Source: Gymnopus androsaceus JB14 (Eukaryota > Basidiomycota > Agaricomycetes > Agaricales > Omphalotaceae). Taken from it: DNA of 36,873 bases. A model generated the notes under the pieces. The model did no database searches, was not told where the DNA came from, and saw nothing but the letters and a program-made list of their open reading frames with translations. Position numbers and translations under genes: made by a program. Location: NCBI GenBank assembly GCA_009733575.1, contig ML769496.1:134418-171290 (forward strand), given 5' to 3'. This document shows, piece by piece, positions 9,973-21,107 of this stretch; the stretch's first letter is position 1, and every line of letters starts with the position of its first letter.

Positions 9973-11644
9973 TCATGGAGATCCCTCCTCTTTGACCCCC
10001 TTGTCTGTGGCCATCCTGCTACGAGTCTTAGGTATTTTCCCCATGGATTCTCCTAGAACTTCCTCGCCTGCGGCCATCCTACTACGAGTCATAGGTCTTG
10101 CCCCGATGGAAGCTCCTAGAACTTCCTCTTTAGCTTTCCCTTTGCCCCTGGCCTTTCCTTTGCCTATAGCTCTCGATGGTGCTATGAGAGGTACAAGAGG
10201 AGGAAGAGGAGGAAGCGCTGCAAATGCACCCATGCCTCCCGCTCCTGCTCCTATTCCTCCGAGGGCAACTAACCCAGCCCCGGGACCTCCACCACCCAGT
10301 ACACCACCAGCACCCATCCCCCACCACAGGTTGCTGTATTGCCGCTGCTCAAATTCAATCATCTAAATTGTTGATTAGATTTACCGAAAGACAATGGAAG
10401 AATGGGATATGTAGAACAAACACACGACCTACATAACAAGGAAGGACCAATGAGGAATACCTCACAACATAAATCGTGCCGTTTGCCGAATACGACTGGT
10501 ATTTCTCATCGACAGGGTTCGTTGTTGATGGAGGATTTGTAGAGTATGCAAGATTGGAGGTTATCTGACTGGGGCACACTGCACCAAAAATATATAAGAA
10601 ATAGGAAAAGAAAGAGAAAGAGCGGATAGTCTACCTCTGCAAGCAAAGATTCTATCTGCACCAAGTGCATGTCCAAATGAGATATTGGCTTGTGTGGTAG
10701 TGTACATGCCATAACCCTCGCAAGTTCCATTGACGACAGCATGCCCGCCTATGCCACCGATGCGAAACCCAGTTTCTAAAATCCTGTCAAACAAGGAGAA
10801 TCAGCTTCAAGATCAGAATAAAGGAAGGCGCAAGAGATTCACGAATCGATATTTTTCAGCAGTGTACCATGGAAGAGAAGAAGCTCCTTCGAAAGATCAT
10901 CTACACCCTCCACGCCCCTTAATGATGCTTTCGCTTCTTCGAATCGCTTTTCAAGTTCATAGTTGACAATCCAGTGGTCTGAGAAGAATGAGGATAAAAC
11001 AAGAGTTAATGTAGATTCAAGGAAGAGATTCCTGTAACGTACATCGTTTAACTTTGGCACCACCGCTGGTTGACTCAAAAAGCTTTTTCCACGGTTCGAA
11101 TCGTTCAAGGTCATCAGGATGTGCTGGAGATCCATCTTCAAGGGTCCCATCCGCATTCACGATGGTACGAAAGACGATTCCTTCCTGAACCAATTTTAGT
11201 TGAATTAGGTAGTAAGAATACCTTACAGAAACACCCGCGCACCTTCCTGTTGACGACTCCTTCAATTAAGTCACGGTATTCCTTGCGTTCCTTTTCTTGC
11301 AGTTCGCGAGCCAGTCGCTCATCTTCACTGATTACAGCACTGTGTTCCGAAGGACCTGCTGTGGCATTTCGCGCCAGATTTCGAGTACTTGAACTGGCTG
11401 ACGGTAAGTTTAAATCATTGGGTTTATGTTGTTCATTTTGACACAAATTCCCAGTAGCACGAGTTGATGAGCGCGTTCTGATTCTATCGTTGATAGCGCG
11501 TTTTTTGTGGCTGCAAACGAGATCTCGTGGAGAAGGTTCGACGAATTCAATATCAGAGTCTTCGTCAACAATTGGCTTGGATAATTTGGATAGGGTTTTA
11601 AACGATTCATCGTTAGAATCGAGAGTCAGGTCGATGCAGTCCAT
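9973..11644 (-). CDS. PARP-fold ADP-ribosyltransferase (H-Y-I type) with SIM and UIM-like motifs
   Basis: Minus-strand exons 11644-11243, 11184-11043, 10978-10843, 10783-10635, 10578-10433 and 10362-9973 join in frame to 454 residues; every intron is GT-AG and 48-70 nt. The PARP catalytic core (PF00644) spans about residues 170-330: His218 in LLLFHGT, the family motif HAVVNGTCEGYGMYTTTQ with Tyr254, and a last strand GTIYVVRYSSLVLPCY. The position equivalent to the catalytic Glu of chain-forming PARPs is Ile312, so mono-ADP-ribosylation is expected. The N terminus has a SUMO-interacting motif (IDLTLDSNDE, residues 4-13), a second candidate (IEFV, 32-35) and a UIM-like helix (EDERLARELQEK, 107-118). 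The C-terminal 130 residues are Gly/Pro/Ala-rich with a basic KGKARGKGKAK patch and two 21-residue repeats ending TRSRM. A nuclear role linked to SUMO or ubiquitin signalling is inferred. The start at 11644 directly precedes the SIM. Confidence 0.88.
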
Positions 11645-12130
11645 GGTTGACTTTAGAGAACAGAACAGAACAAGGGACGAGCAGCAGCTGTCATTTCAAA
11701 TTGAGTCTGAGTCATTTGCCACATGGAATGGGCTTCGCGAATCGACGCGTCGCGGTCGTATCCTGCCATCATCCCTAGTTATTTGCAGAATTCGGAGGGA
11801 ATATGGAAGTGAAAGATTAACGTTCACATCAGGCGAGCCTCGAGGATCCGAATTGCCACGTGGATTCATTCTTCTCCCTCCTCCGCGCTGTATGAAACCA
11901 GGTTATCAACAATGTTAATAGCTTGCAATATGGCAAGTATACTAAAGTATAGGTAGCGGCTCATCAGAATCGAATCTCAGATACTTTGTATCAGACCGAT
12001 AAAGTTTTGATGGTAAACTTGAAGTAGATAAATTGCCGGAATCGGACCTTGCATAGTGTCAAGATTCTCTCTCGGTCGAAGAAACCATAGAGAAACAATG
12101 AACCAAATAGCCAATTTTGCTCTTACTTCG
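11645..12130. other. Intergenic between two minus-strand genes
   Basis: This is presumed promoter of the ADP-ribosyltransferase gene and 3' region of the next minus-strand gene. The plus-strand frame through 11490-11918 is a shadow of exon 1 and carries no motif. Confidence 0.45.
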
Positions 12131-13231
12131 TCAGACAAGTCTAAAGTCTGAAGTCTTTTCTTTTTCAACCAACTTTTCCTATGATACAAACCAGTAACAC
12201 CAGTGAGAATGTCTTTCCCCTTACCGGTACCTGCCCAAAGCTCGAACCATTACGCCAAAGTACCTCAGCTCTAATTAAAACCGTATGTGGAGGCAAATTA
12301 TCAATTTTGAGCCCTTGCCAATCCGCCCTCTGAAGATGCAATTTTGCATATTCACCTGCGAAGTGTTATAGCATTTGAAGTAGAACTGCAACTGAATCAA
12401 ACTTACTCGGAACCATACAGTCCGCTTCTAGACCTAATTCATTATTTCCATGGGCGTCGAGAACCATAAATCCAGGCGGAATAAGCATAGAAGCGCTGCC
12501 AGTACCGCCGTGCACGTCAGTGTAGACAAGAGTCCGGATACTGTCGTAACCTTTCATGTTCAATTTCTTTTGGTTATTTTGGACATATGAATGGAAAGCG
12601 GATTGGGTGAACGTCGACGGGTCGATTTCTGGTATAAATACCTGTCGAAGTGCGAAAATCAGTACTATACTTACTAGTAGCGAAAACGAGGTTTGTTTCA
12701 AGGACCATACTGAGCTTAGACTCACACCAGGAAGCTTTAAAATCGCCTCAGAGTTCTTGGTATTCATGGTGCACTAATATGAGAAACTTGTGATCAATTT
12801 CAGAGTAAAGAAACAACGATTATCCTCACCAGCCCAGGAATTTGCTGGAAGATTTGCATGAGGGACAGGAATTTGATAAAGGGACGTGTATCCAGGCGGT
12901 TCTTTTCCTTTTTGGACTACGATTTTGGTTGGTTTTCCTTCTTTGGAATCCAAAGTCATAGCGGCCTAGTAATGCATAGGAGAAGGTTTACATTTGCGTT
13001 GATCAATCGTAAAGAAGATTTCGACCAGGAAGAAACAACACCCACCGAGAATGGGCTGTTGGCGCCAAAGTACATGTAACCCAATACCTTCCCTCCTTCT
13101 CGACTCTCAATGTCCCGAGGATTGGTGTTAACATTGACGGGAAAGCCACCAACGACTACCAGATGGACAGTTAGGAGAAATAGGCAAGCAAAAAGCCGGG
13201 GCCTGAGATTGGCATTGGTAGGACGAATCAT
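12131..13231 (-). CDS. Secreted or membrane-anchored protein of unknown function
   Basis: Clear minus-strand exons are 13231-13046, 12965-12830, 12641-12407, 12355-12225 and 12178-12131. The protein starts with a basic N-region and a hydrophobic stretch (LFACLFLLTVHLVVVGGFPV) that reads as a signal peptide. It continues with a globular-looking domain (KVLGYMYFGANSPF, SLYQIPVPHANLPANSW, then TLVYTDVHGGTGSASML and HTVLIRAEVLWRNGSSFG) and a short Lys/Glu-rich end. I recognise no family. One junction is ambiguous. A candidate exon at 12773-12726 (ending AILKLPG, with good splice sites) does not keep frame with the exon before it. Skipping it and entering the next exon at 12628 gives an intact 240-residue reading. 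Either the gene is as in the second model or it carries a one-base lesion near 12773-12830. Confidence 0.6.
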
Positions 13232-15169
13232 AATCAGGAATATTACTGTCTGAATCACTCGTGGTTTTTCAGAGACCAGCTCCGAAGCTTCGAGGGTGTA
13301 ATAGTGGAAGAAAGGCACCAGGCGAAGGAATGAAAACACAACAGGGTCCCTTTTAAACCCCTCCTGCCAAAACCAGGGTTCGACAATGATTGGCAGTTGG
13401 CTATTTCGCTCACAGGCTACAGCCATATAATATATTATCCTCTATGTACTACTGTAGTGAACCTTACCGAAATTGAATTGACGGGCAGATTTTTCTCAGT
13501 GAACGCGGACCAGGAGGGACAAAATCCGGTAACTAGGCGTTACCAAAGAAAATCGTCTAAAAAGCGCTTCGCCCATGGCTCACCGGAGATTTTAATTCTT
13601 TCATTCGATTTGTAGTGGGAGCATAGCGTTCGGATTTCGCCCGTACCTTGGTCTGTTTCCCAAATCATATGTAAGACCTGCGATACGATTTGGAAGGGAT
13701 CAGTGACCATTACCTTGAAACCCTCCGAAAATAAGGCTCATACATCGGAACAAGACAAAAATCGCAAAGAATGAATAAGTGAGGAATTGGGGATGACAGC
13801 ATCGATGAATTACTGATAGTGTTCCTGCCAGCAGTTATCACACTTTGAGCGGTAAGACTATCCCACTCCTCTTGTCATGCCCATATTGGATGGCCCCGGA
13901 GCACTTCCCAAAGTTGCTATGGAGATGGAGGCTCAGGCGCCCAACTTGCTTCAATCAGTAATTTTTAGTTAGCATTGGACTGGTTCGAAGTGTGGATGAG
14001 CGAGCCGTTACTTCCCAGCTATGTCTTTAGGGTCTCGTCAGACCAAATCAGCCAACTAAAGCAATAACTTGAATTAACGAATCAAGCTCAACACTCAACT
14101 ATTGAGAACGTCAAATATGCGTGTATGGGCACATGTATCACTCACGAGTCGGAGTTTCCAATCGATCTTTCAACAGTCCTGCATTGGCTTTGGAGAATAC
14201 TTCAAGTTTAATCAACGATCCTAATCTTTTCAAGTTCATTGTGATAGTGACTCGGGAAAAATATGTAGATAGATGCAAGCAATGGGAAATACAGACCTAC
14301 GATTGTTTGAATGCTGTTGAAAGCTGAAGATCAACAGCGCGTACCGGAGATACAAGCATTACTTACCACTGGCTTCCTTTGCAGTAGAAGAGAGCCCGCG
14401 TGGATCACCTCGATCTAGTATCGCGACTTTTGGGACACGGAGAATTAGATTTTCCGGGCGGTAGGAGTCGCGATGTGTTGCCTCGACATTTTCTCTCAGT
14501 CACGTCAAACAGGACGATGAAGAAACGATAAACGATAAATATCGATGATTGAGGCAGAATAAAACTCTTTAATTATCTGAATTATAGCGCAAAAAAAGCA
14601 TTCGGTTGCACGGATATCTCAATGGATTTGGGAGATGACGGAATACTGACCTGCTTGATAATTAATTTAAACGTCCACCCGTCCACTGCATATTTTTGCA
14701 TGAATAAGAATTGGCGAGGATCGGGAGTTTCAGATTTTCTTTCTTCGTGTACCTCCAGGTGCATATATTCAACGACTCGAGTCTTGGCAGGATGGGCGTA
14801 GCTTCATGCGGAGGCCGAAACTGCTTCCATGGGAATCGGGGAATGAGTCAGAGAAGGCGAGGGACGTCAAAGACGAGCCAACGGTAATCCGATCTGGAAG
14901 CCGAGACTTGAAGGGCGAGACATACAGAAGGGAGGTAGCAACGTTGGTAACGGAACCTTGGAATAAGTAAGGAGCAGGTTGGGAGCAGGGTAGTCGTTGG
15001 GCTGGTCGGGGGTTCCGGTCACTGTAAGAATTTATAGTGGTGGCGATTTCAATGGTGCAGAGTCTACGGCCAAATGGTGCGGCGTTATGGACATGGAATT
15101 TCGTTAGGAAAGATAACCACATAGCGTAGCGGATGACAAACGACGAGCAAGGCGATAATCCGAGGAGCA
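13232..15169. other. Gene-poor region between divergent genes
   Basis: These two kilobases separate divergent genes. A 133-codon minus-strand frame at 14769-15170 lacks any recognisable motif or splice partner and I leave it uncalled. There are no transposon ends or RNA genes that I can see. Confidence 0.45.
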
Positions 15170-15227
15170 CCTAACGTGGCTTTGGGTTGACTTCGGGCTG
15201 ACTGATAATATATAACGCCACGTTAGG
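15170..15227. promoter_or_regulatory. Perfect 11-bp inverted repeat next to a TATA-like element
   Basis: CCTAACGTGGC at 15170-15180 is matched by its reverse complement GCCACGTTAGG at 15217-15227, with an AT-rich TATA-like stretch (15206-15215) between the arms. Each arm contains an ACGTGG core. The site is about 500 bp upstream of the giant gene on the plus strand and could be a paired binding site or a hairpin. Confidence 0.4.
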
Positions 15228-15730
15228 ATATCGCGTGTGATAATGATCACGGACCTAATAGACACGTGCTGATCGATCGCCGGGAGGAATAAATAGTAGT
15301 ATTGCATCCGTCCCGGACAGAATCAATCCTTTTCATTCGTTGCTTTGTTTTCTCATCCCCACATCTTTTCAGCCTTCTTTTGTAAACTTTTTCTCTTGGT
15401 TTTTGGAATCTCATTGGATACCCTGTCTTTTTACGCCAACTTTATTCTCATACCATCAATTTCCTCGGTTTCTTTCTCTGAATGTTGGGCGAATTCCGGC
15501 CTCGATTGAGACATTAATCGCCTTTTCTACGAACCAATCCCAGCCAAGGTTTGTTTCTTGGCCGCGTTTAGCTTTTTGTACTGATAAATCTCGAACAGCC
15601 GCCCGAATGATGGAACAACAGCGCTCCCCGCGTCCAGGTCCCCCGAAATCCAGGATTCTGGACATCTTCATCGCACAGAAAGACTTATGCCTCTTACCCT
15701 GCAGCATGGGAAGAAAATTATCTTTCAACT

Positions 15731-18700
15731 ATGGATGATTTCAAGGCATTTTCGTTTGGAAGACCTCCGAATTCTAATGATGGAACGGAACAAGGCAGTG
15801 TAGATGCGCGTTGGAATATTGTAAACCGAGAAGGGGACGAAACAAGCTCGAGTAGCGAGGAGGAAGGGCAAAGAAGAAGCAGAAGTATCAGGGATATCAC
15901 CCCAAGAGCTAGTGTGGTGTCGTTGGATGCTCTTGCTAGTAAGTTTTTTTTATTCAAACGAGTTAGTCCGACTGGTAACATCGTTCACAGGCCAACAAAC
16001 CACACCCGCCCAACCCCGCAGTCATCCATCGCAAATAAACTATTATCATCGTGGGACCTCCAATATCGCTGAGGAAGAACACCAGCACCCTTTCGAGCTT
16101 GATCTCGCTCTCTCCGAAACACGGAGTGAGTATTCGATTGATCCTGGATATGACGCCGGAAGCTCGTATCGCTCTGGTTCGTATCCGCCATCCTACGAGC
16201 CTTCTTTGGATATCTCTATATCCTCTGGCAAGGCTAGCTCAGCCGAAGTCATTTCAATTTCTTCCTCGCGCAGGTCGTCTGATGAGCGTAGGTCGTTGGT
16301 GTATGAGGTGCCCTCGTTCGTGAATAGCTTGGAATCGGACTCGGCGCTGAGCATTAGCTCGTTGCGGTTTGATGCTGGACCTGATTCTCAAGAGGATATC
16401 ATTATCAGTGATCCTATAGTACGTATAAGGAGCTTGAACATGGATTTTCAAAATGATACTAACCAGCGGCATTCTAGCCTACTTCCGTATCTCCGCCTGA
16501 CCGCCCTAACCCTCCCAGCCCTGGACCCACTGCGGAACCCACCTCGAACGCCGAGTCGGCGGACTGGCGCCTTCTCCTCGGCTCATACCCATCATCTACT
16601 TCTAACGGAATTCCGTCTTCACCTTTGGCAAAGCCACAAACAAAAGCCAAGGTCAAGATTGAGATCCGTGTCCACGTCGGCGTCGTCTGCGTCTACTACA
16701 CCATCTCAGCATCCATTTGACGCTGACAAAGACTTTGACATCTCCTATATCGTCTCTGGGCTCGCTCTCAACCTAAACAACAATGCGAAAGCTGATGATG
16801 ATACGTATGCCTCCGAGTTGGACTTTGTTAGGAGGGTCAGCGGGACTGGGACTAGGATTGGAAGCTCTAGCCGTGGTACAGGTAGAGGAACAGGAAGTGG
16901 TTATGGTGCTAGAGATGGTCCTAGTGGTCTTAATAGCACGAATCCAGGCACGAAGATCGGAAGTGGTAAAAGTCTAGGCTGGGGAGACGATCCCGCGGTA
17001 CGGATACCTAGTATCACTCCTAGGCGAGCTCGAGCTCGAGCGGCTACGACAACTTCTGCGTCTCCGTCTGTGTATTCAATGCGCAAACCGATGACCATTA
17101 GCACTAGTACCGGTCCAGTGTTGGAAAGAGATACAACGGGAACAGCAACGACAAAGGCTGCCTCGATGGTCGCACCGGTAGCGGTAACAACCATAACATC
17201 AGAAAGAGGAACAGCAGATGACGGTGGTGATGCTACTATGCTACAGTCCAATTCGGGTGCTTCAATACCGTCGCCGTCTGCTCCTTCGTCTTCAAATTTG
17301 CCTCCCAAGCCAGATTCACCATCGTCGTTATCGTCATCAACGTCACTACCCTTCTCCCCGGCACCTATTCTAAATGCAGAACAGTTAGACATTACATCGC
17401 TTATTGAAGACAATTCGATTAACTCGATGAATGGTATACCGCGTACTCAAATGGACACAGTCAAACGCAAGAAAAGTGGCGTTTTGAGTGGCTTAGGGAT
17501 TGGTGGACTTGGAGTGCTGGGTGTTGGGTCGTCGAAGGCAGCAAGGTCTTCCGCGTCCTTGTTATCATCTGCATCTGCGAGGACGTCGAGTCCTAGTCCG
17601 GGTTCGCCATCGAGAATGGGTGGAGCTAGTGTTAGTGTTAGTTTTGGTACAGAAGATGACGGTCATGAAAGTTCCAGCTCCTTGTCTCTGTCATCGTCGT
17701 CTCTATCTTCGCTGTCTCTTCCAGCCGCAGTTGCAACTGGAGCTGTACCTATTTCCACTACAGGATTGGCATCAACGGAGGAATCAGAAAAAGTGGGTTT
17801 ATCGACACCTTCATCGGACGCATCTCCTTCCTCCAAAGCCCCACAGCCTCTCACTATATCTACTCACTTGGTCCCCACTCCCAAACCAAATACAGACATG
17901 AATGCATCTTCATCTGGAGAAACGCCCATCTCTACTGTAATGACCGCACCGGTGTCTTCATTGGTTCCAACTTCAATAACCACCTCCCGTACATACCCCC
18001 GTCCATCGTCGATAACCTCCCTCCAGTCCTCGAATTCAACCCCGTTCACGTACGATGACTCGTTCGCGCGGGGACTTATGGCTTGGAGTGGTCCTGAGTA
18101 TGGGGATAAGAGGAAAGAGTGGGTTATTCGAAAGGAGAGAATGAAAGGTGGAGGGAACGGAAAGGGGAGGGCAAATGGTGTCAGGGAAGGGACTGAGAAT
18201 AGGAAGGATAAGGAGTCAGGGAAGCATACTGATAACATCGATAAGCCTTGGGAAGGCTTACCTCCTGGTACAGAGGAAGTATGGGGCAATTTTTTGTTAG
18301 GGAGATTCAACGTCTCGAGGGAGGATGTCTATCCGAGGAATCAGCGTAGCGGGTTGGCCGAGAGCGGGGGTGCGGAGTCTACGAACACCGACCCGCATCA
18401 AGCTAGTGAAGGTCAAGGAACGAGCGGAGATGTGAATGCGAAAGCGTTGGGAAAGTCGAAACGAGGCGGCAGTGCGAGAGAGGCAGAAATACTGGGTGAG
18501 TGGTTTTTTCATCTCCCATCGACTATACTCTTTTCAGCGTATGTTTTTCGGCTTTGGCCACTTTGAGATATGTTTTTTTTCCGTTCTGATAATGGATTCA
18601 TTGGTGGCTTTCTTTAATGTCCGGGTGTATCGCATCGCATCCATATCATTTTGGTGGTGTCGGGGTGGACAAATATTTGTTCATTTCGGGTACTATATCG

Positions 18701-21107
18701 ATGATTGGAGGTGTTTAATTTGCGGGTTTATTTGATGAAGAAGTGTACATATATGGCACATTGTCTTTTCCGCTTTTTTTACTCCTTTGTTAAACGAGCA
18801 CTTTACTAAATCTCTTCATGTCCTACTAGGTCTTCGTGTTCCCGTAGGAAAACCACCACAGCACAGACTGATCATCAAGCGGCTACGGGATGATCAAGAT
18901 AGACTAACCCAGCCTAGTACTGGAAATCGCTGGCGGGGACAGAGTGGACCGAGTTCGGGTGGTAGGCGGACCATTACCACTGTTGGAGAAAATACAGCTA
19001 TGGAAGTAGATGCACATGGAAAACGAAATTACTCTTTACTAGGTGAGTTTCCCTATTTGAGCGACGCATTTGCCCAAACTTGAACGTATCTCTTACCCAC
19101 TTTGTATAGACTCGAACACCACCTCCTCGTCAGCTCCCCAGATCAAACGGCCCATCGCTGCTCAAGAATCTTCTCCTCAGAGCCGAAATCCACGTGTCGT
19201 TCCCACTAGCGGCGAATCCATCTCAGTAACCCGCGACGCCAATTTGACCCTCAGCACCCAACTATCTTAATTCACAAACACTCCAAAGTCGCTGCATTTT
19301 CCCTCAGTCGACAATATAGGGATCGAGATAAGGACCGAAGTAGTGTCGAAAGATATGGTACCCGAGCCGCCTTCGAGCACCGCTATCGGTCCCTCCGTTT
19401 CTTTTCCCTTGGCTTCTTCTGGTTCTGCTGCTACAGCGGCGTCCAGTTCCGGTCGTCTCCACGTCGTGATGCTCGCGCAAAGAGAGGTTCAAGAGTCGTT
19501 TACCACCACCGAGACGACGAAGAAACTTGGTACGGTTATAGACCGTCATGAGGCTGTCCGCGCAGCTTTTTCCCCTGGAGCGATTGGTCGTTCGAGGGAG
19601 AAAGAGAAGGGAAAGGGAAAAAAGCGGAGCAGTCTTGCTCCCTCGTCGTTAAAGGGGAAGAATATTGGCGGCGGCGAGCACCAATCCCAGATCAAAAGCG
19701 ATGGTCACATCGAGCTAGCACGCGCTGATGCAGAAGATACCCCCAGTAGATTCGGTCTGCGATATGTGAAGTCCAAGCCCGGTGAATTGCGCGATTCAGT
19801 TGGAACCAAGTCCGCCCCAGTGTACAAATTGCCGCATGAAGCCCAGATAGAGGAGTCAAACGAAAGAGAGAGTGAAGAGGAGAAGCAAGAGGAAAAGGTA
19901 GTGATTGCCATTGATAATGGCTCTAGTGGAGATGGGAGACGAAACCGTACTTGGAGCCAGTCTCGGGCAAACTACCAGAGAGCGTATGGAACCCTTGATC
20001 AGCCACCGTCCGAAATATTCACGCGGACCGGTACTGGTACCCGACCTCGATTGCCGAGTACATCCTCACGGAACGAAGATTCGTCAGTAGTCGCATGCGA
20101 GGTCCTCGAGCATCCTTAAACGATTCTTACCTTGGGGTGATACGTCATCCTCAGCTATCTCTTCAAAAGGTTCATCCACTGTTGGCACTAACAGCTCGAC
20201 ACAGTCGGCTTCCAGTGTCAGCACCAGAGATACAACGACAACGTTGTCAGTGAACTCAGACTTTACGGTGCCATACATACCACCATGGGTGACTTTTGCA
20301 TCGAGAGACCAACAAGACGTTCAACGCAAGGTTCTTGGCCAGCTCGAGCATTCATTCGAGAACTTTGGCTTGATACCGTCTAAAGAGAAGAAGAATAGCA
20401 AGAAGAGTGGCGCGCTGCACAATGGAGGGCTCACTTCCCGGCTCAATAAGAAGATTGATGTATTATCTTGCGTCCCCGTGGATGCCTTCTTCATGCTCCT
20501 CCCCCTCTGGCCTGCCGAGACGGATGTGCATTCACAGCGGCTAGTTCCATTTCAACTTCCTTCTATCCCGCTCGATAGTCGGCGATATTTGCTTGTATTT
20601 TACAAGACTCTACAAGCGGAAACAGACAAAGCTTCCAGTTCATCCTCCCCTACCGATCCACAGAATATTCTTCTCCCCGGATTTCGTGCTATAGCGCGGC
20701 AAGTATCTTATAGTGATCTGCAGGGTACAGGTGTTCGAGCTCCAGAACAAGGCTTATCTGTCAGCGGGCCATTGGAGGACGCTTTCAAACAGATGCCCCG
20801 TCCAACCTCGGCAACCACTCCTTTGTCCTCCCCATCATGCGACGACATTCACGCAGCCCAACTGAGCATCATCGGATCCTGTTACTCTCGTGAAGCTGGT
20901 GTAGAATTTGACCCAGAAGCACTGATAGAGTTGGATTTGTGTACGGTTTTGGGCGGGGAAAAGAAGCCGCTTCCACCTGGGATGGTAGCTGAGCAGTTTG
21001 ATTCGGAGCAGTCGATGACGGTGAAGCTGACACCGATTGGGAGTGCAGTTATGGAGCTGGTGTGGGTTGGTGGGTTGGCGTTAACGAGCTTTGGTTCTCA
21101 AACTTAG
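15731..21107 (+). CDS. Very large Ser-rich protein of unknown function, 8 exons
   Basis: Predicted exons are 15731-15938, 15991-16418, 16478-16651, 16710-18495, 18830-19042, 19110-19225, 19289-20057 and 20155-21107, joining in frame to about 1,548 residues. Most of it is disordered (Ser/Thr/Pro-rich, plus an acidic-basic stretch near ESEEEKQEEK). Ordered, probably conserved islands are SADWRLLLGSYP, DKDFDISYIVSGLALNL, KPWEGLPPGTEEVWGNFLLG, VPYIPPWVTFASRDQQDVQR, AFFMLLPLWPAETD and a C-terminal hydrophobic end (MELVWVGGLALTSFG). I recognise no domain. Two junctions are inferred mainly from frame: 19226-19288 removes an in-frame TAA, and 20058-20154 repairs a frame change (its donor could be 20031 or 20037 instead). 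Intron 4 is long (334 nt). The open frame continues upstream of 15731 to a TGA at 15611, and an ATG at 15607 in another frame overlaps the start, so a further 5' exon is likely. Confidence 0.7.

Noticed and set aside
9992..10366. 124-codon plus-strand open frame rich in Pro and Ala
   Set aside because: It is antisense to the Gly-rich last exon of the ADP-ribosyltransferase; GC-rich repeats keep the opposite strand open. No start context, splice partner or motif.
14769..15170. 133-codon minus-strand frame as a possible gene
   Set aside because: No domain, membrane or signal feature, no splice continuity, and composition like surrounding non-coding DNA.
16419..16709. Reading the 884-codon plus-strand frame straight through this stretch
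   Set aside because: Consensus introns at 16419-16477 (with ACTAAC branch) and 16652-16709 give a better protein (SADWRLLLGSYP) and rejoin the frame exactly.
16901..17413. 170-codon minus-strand open frame
   Set aside because: It mirrors Ser-rich codons of the giant gene; the acidic low-complexity product is a shadow.
17864..18310. 148-codon minus-strand open frame
   Set aside because: Antisense shadow of the giant gene's large exon, where the plus-strand reading has ordered conserved-looking segments.
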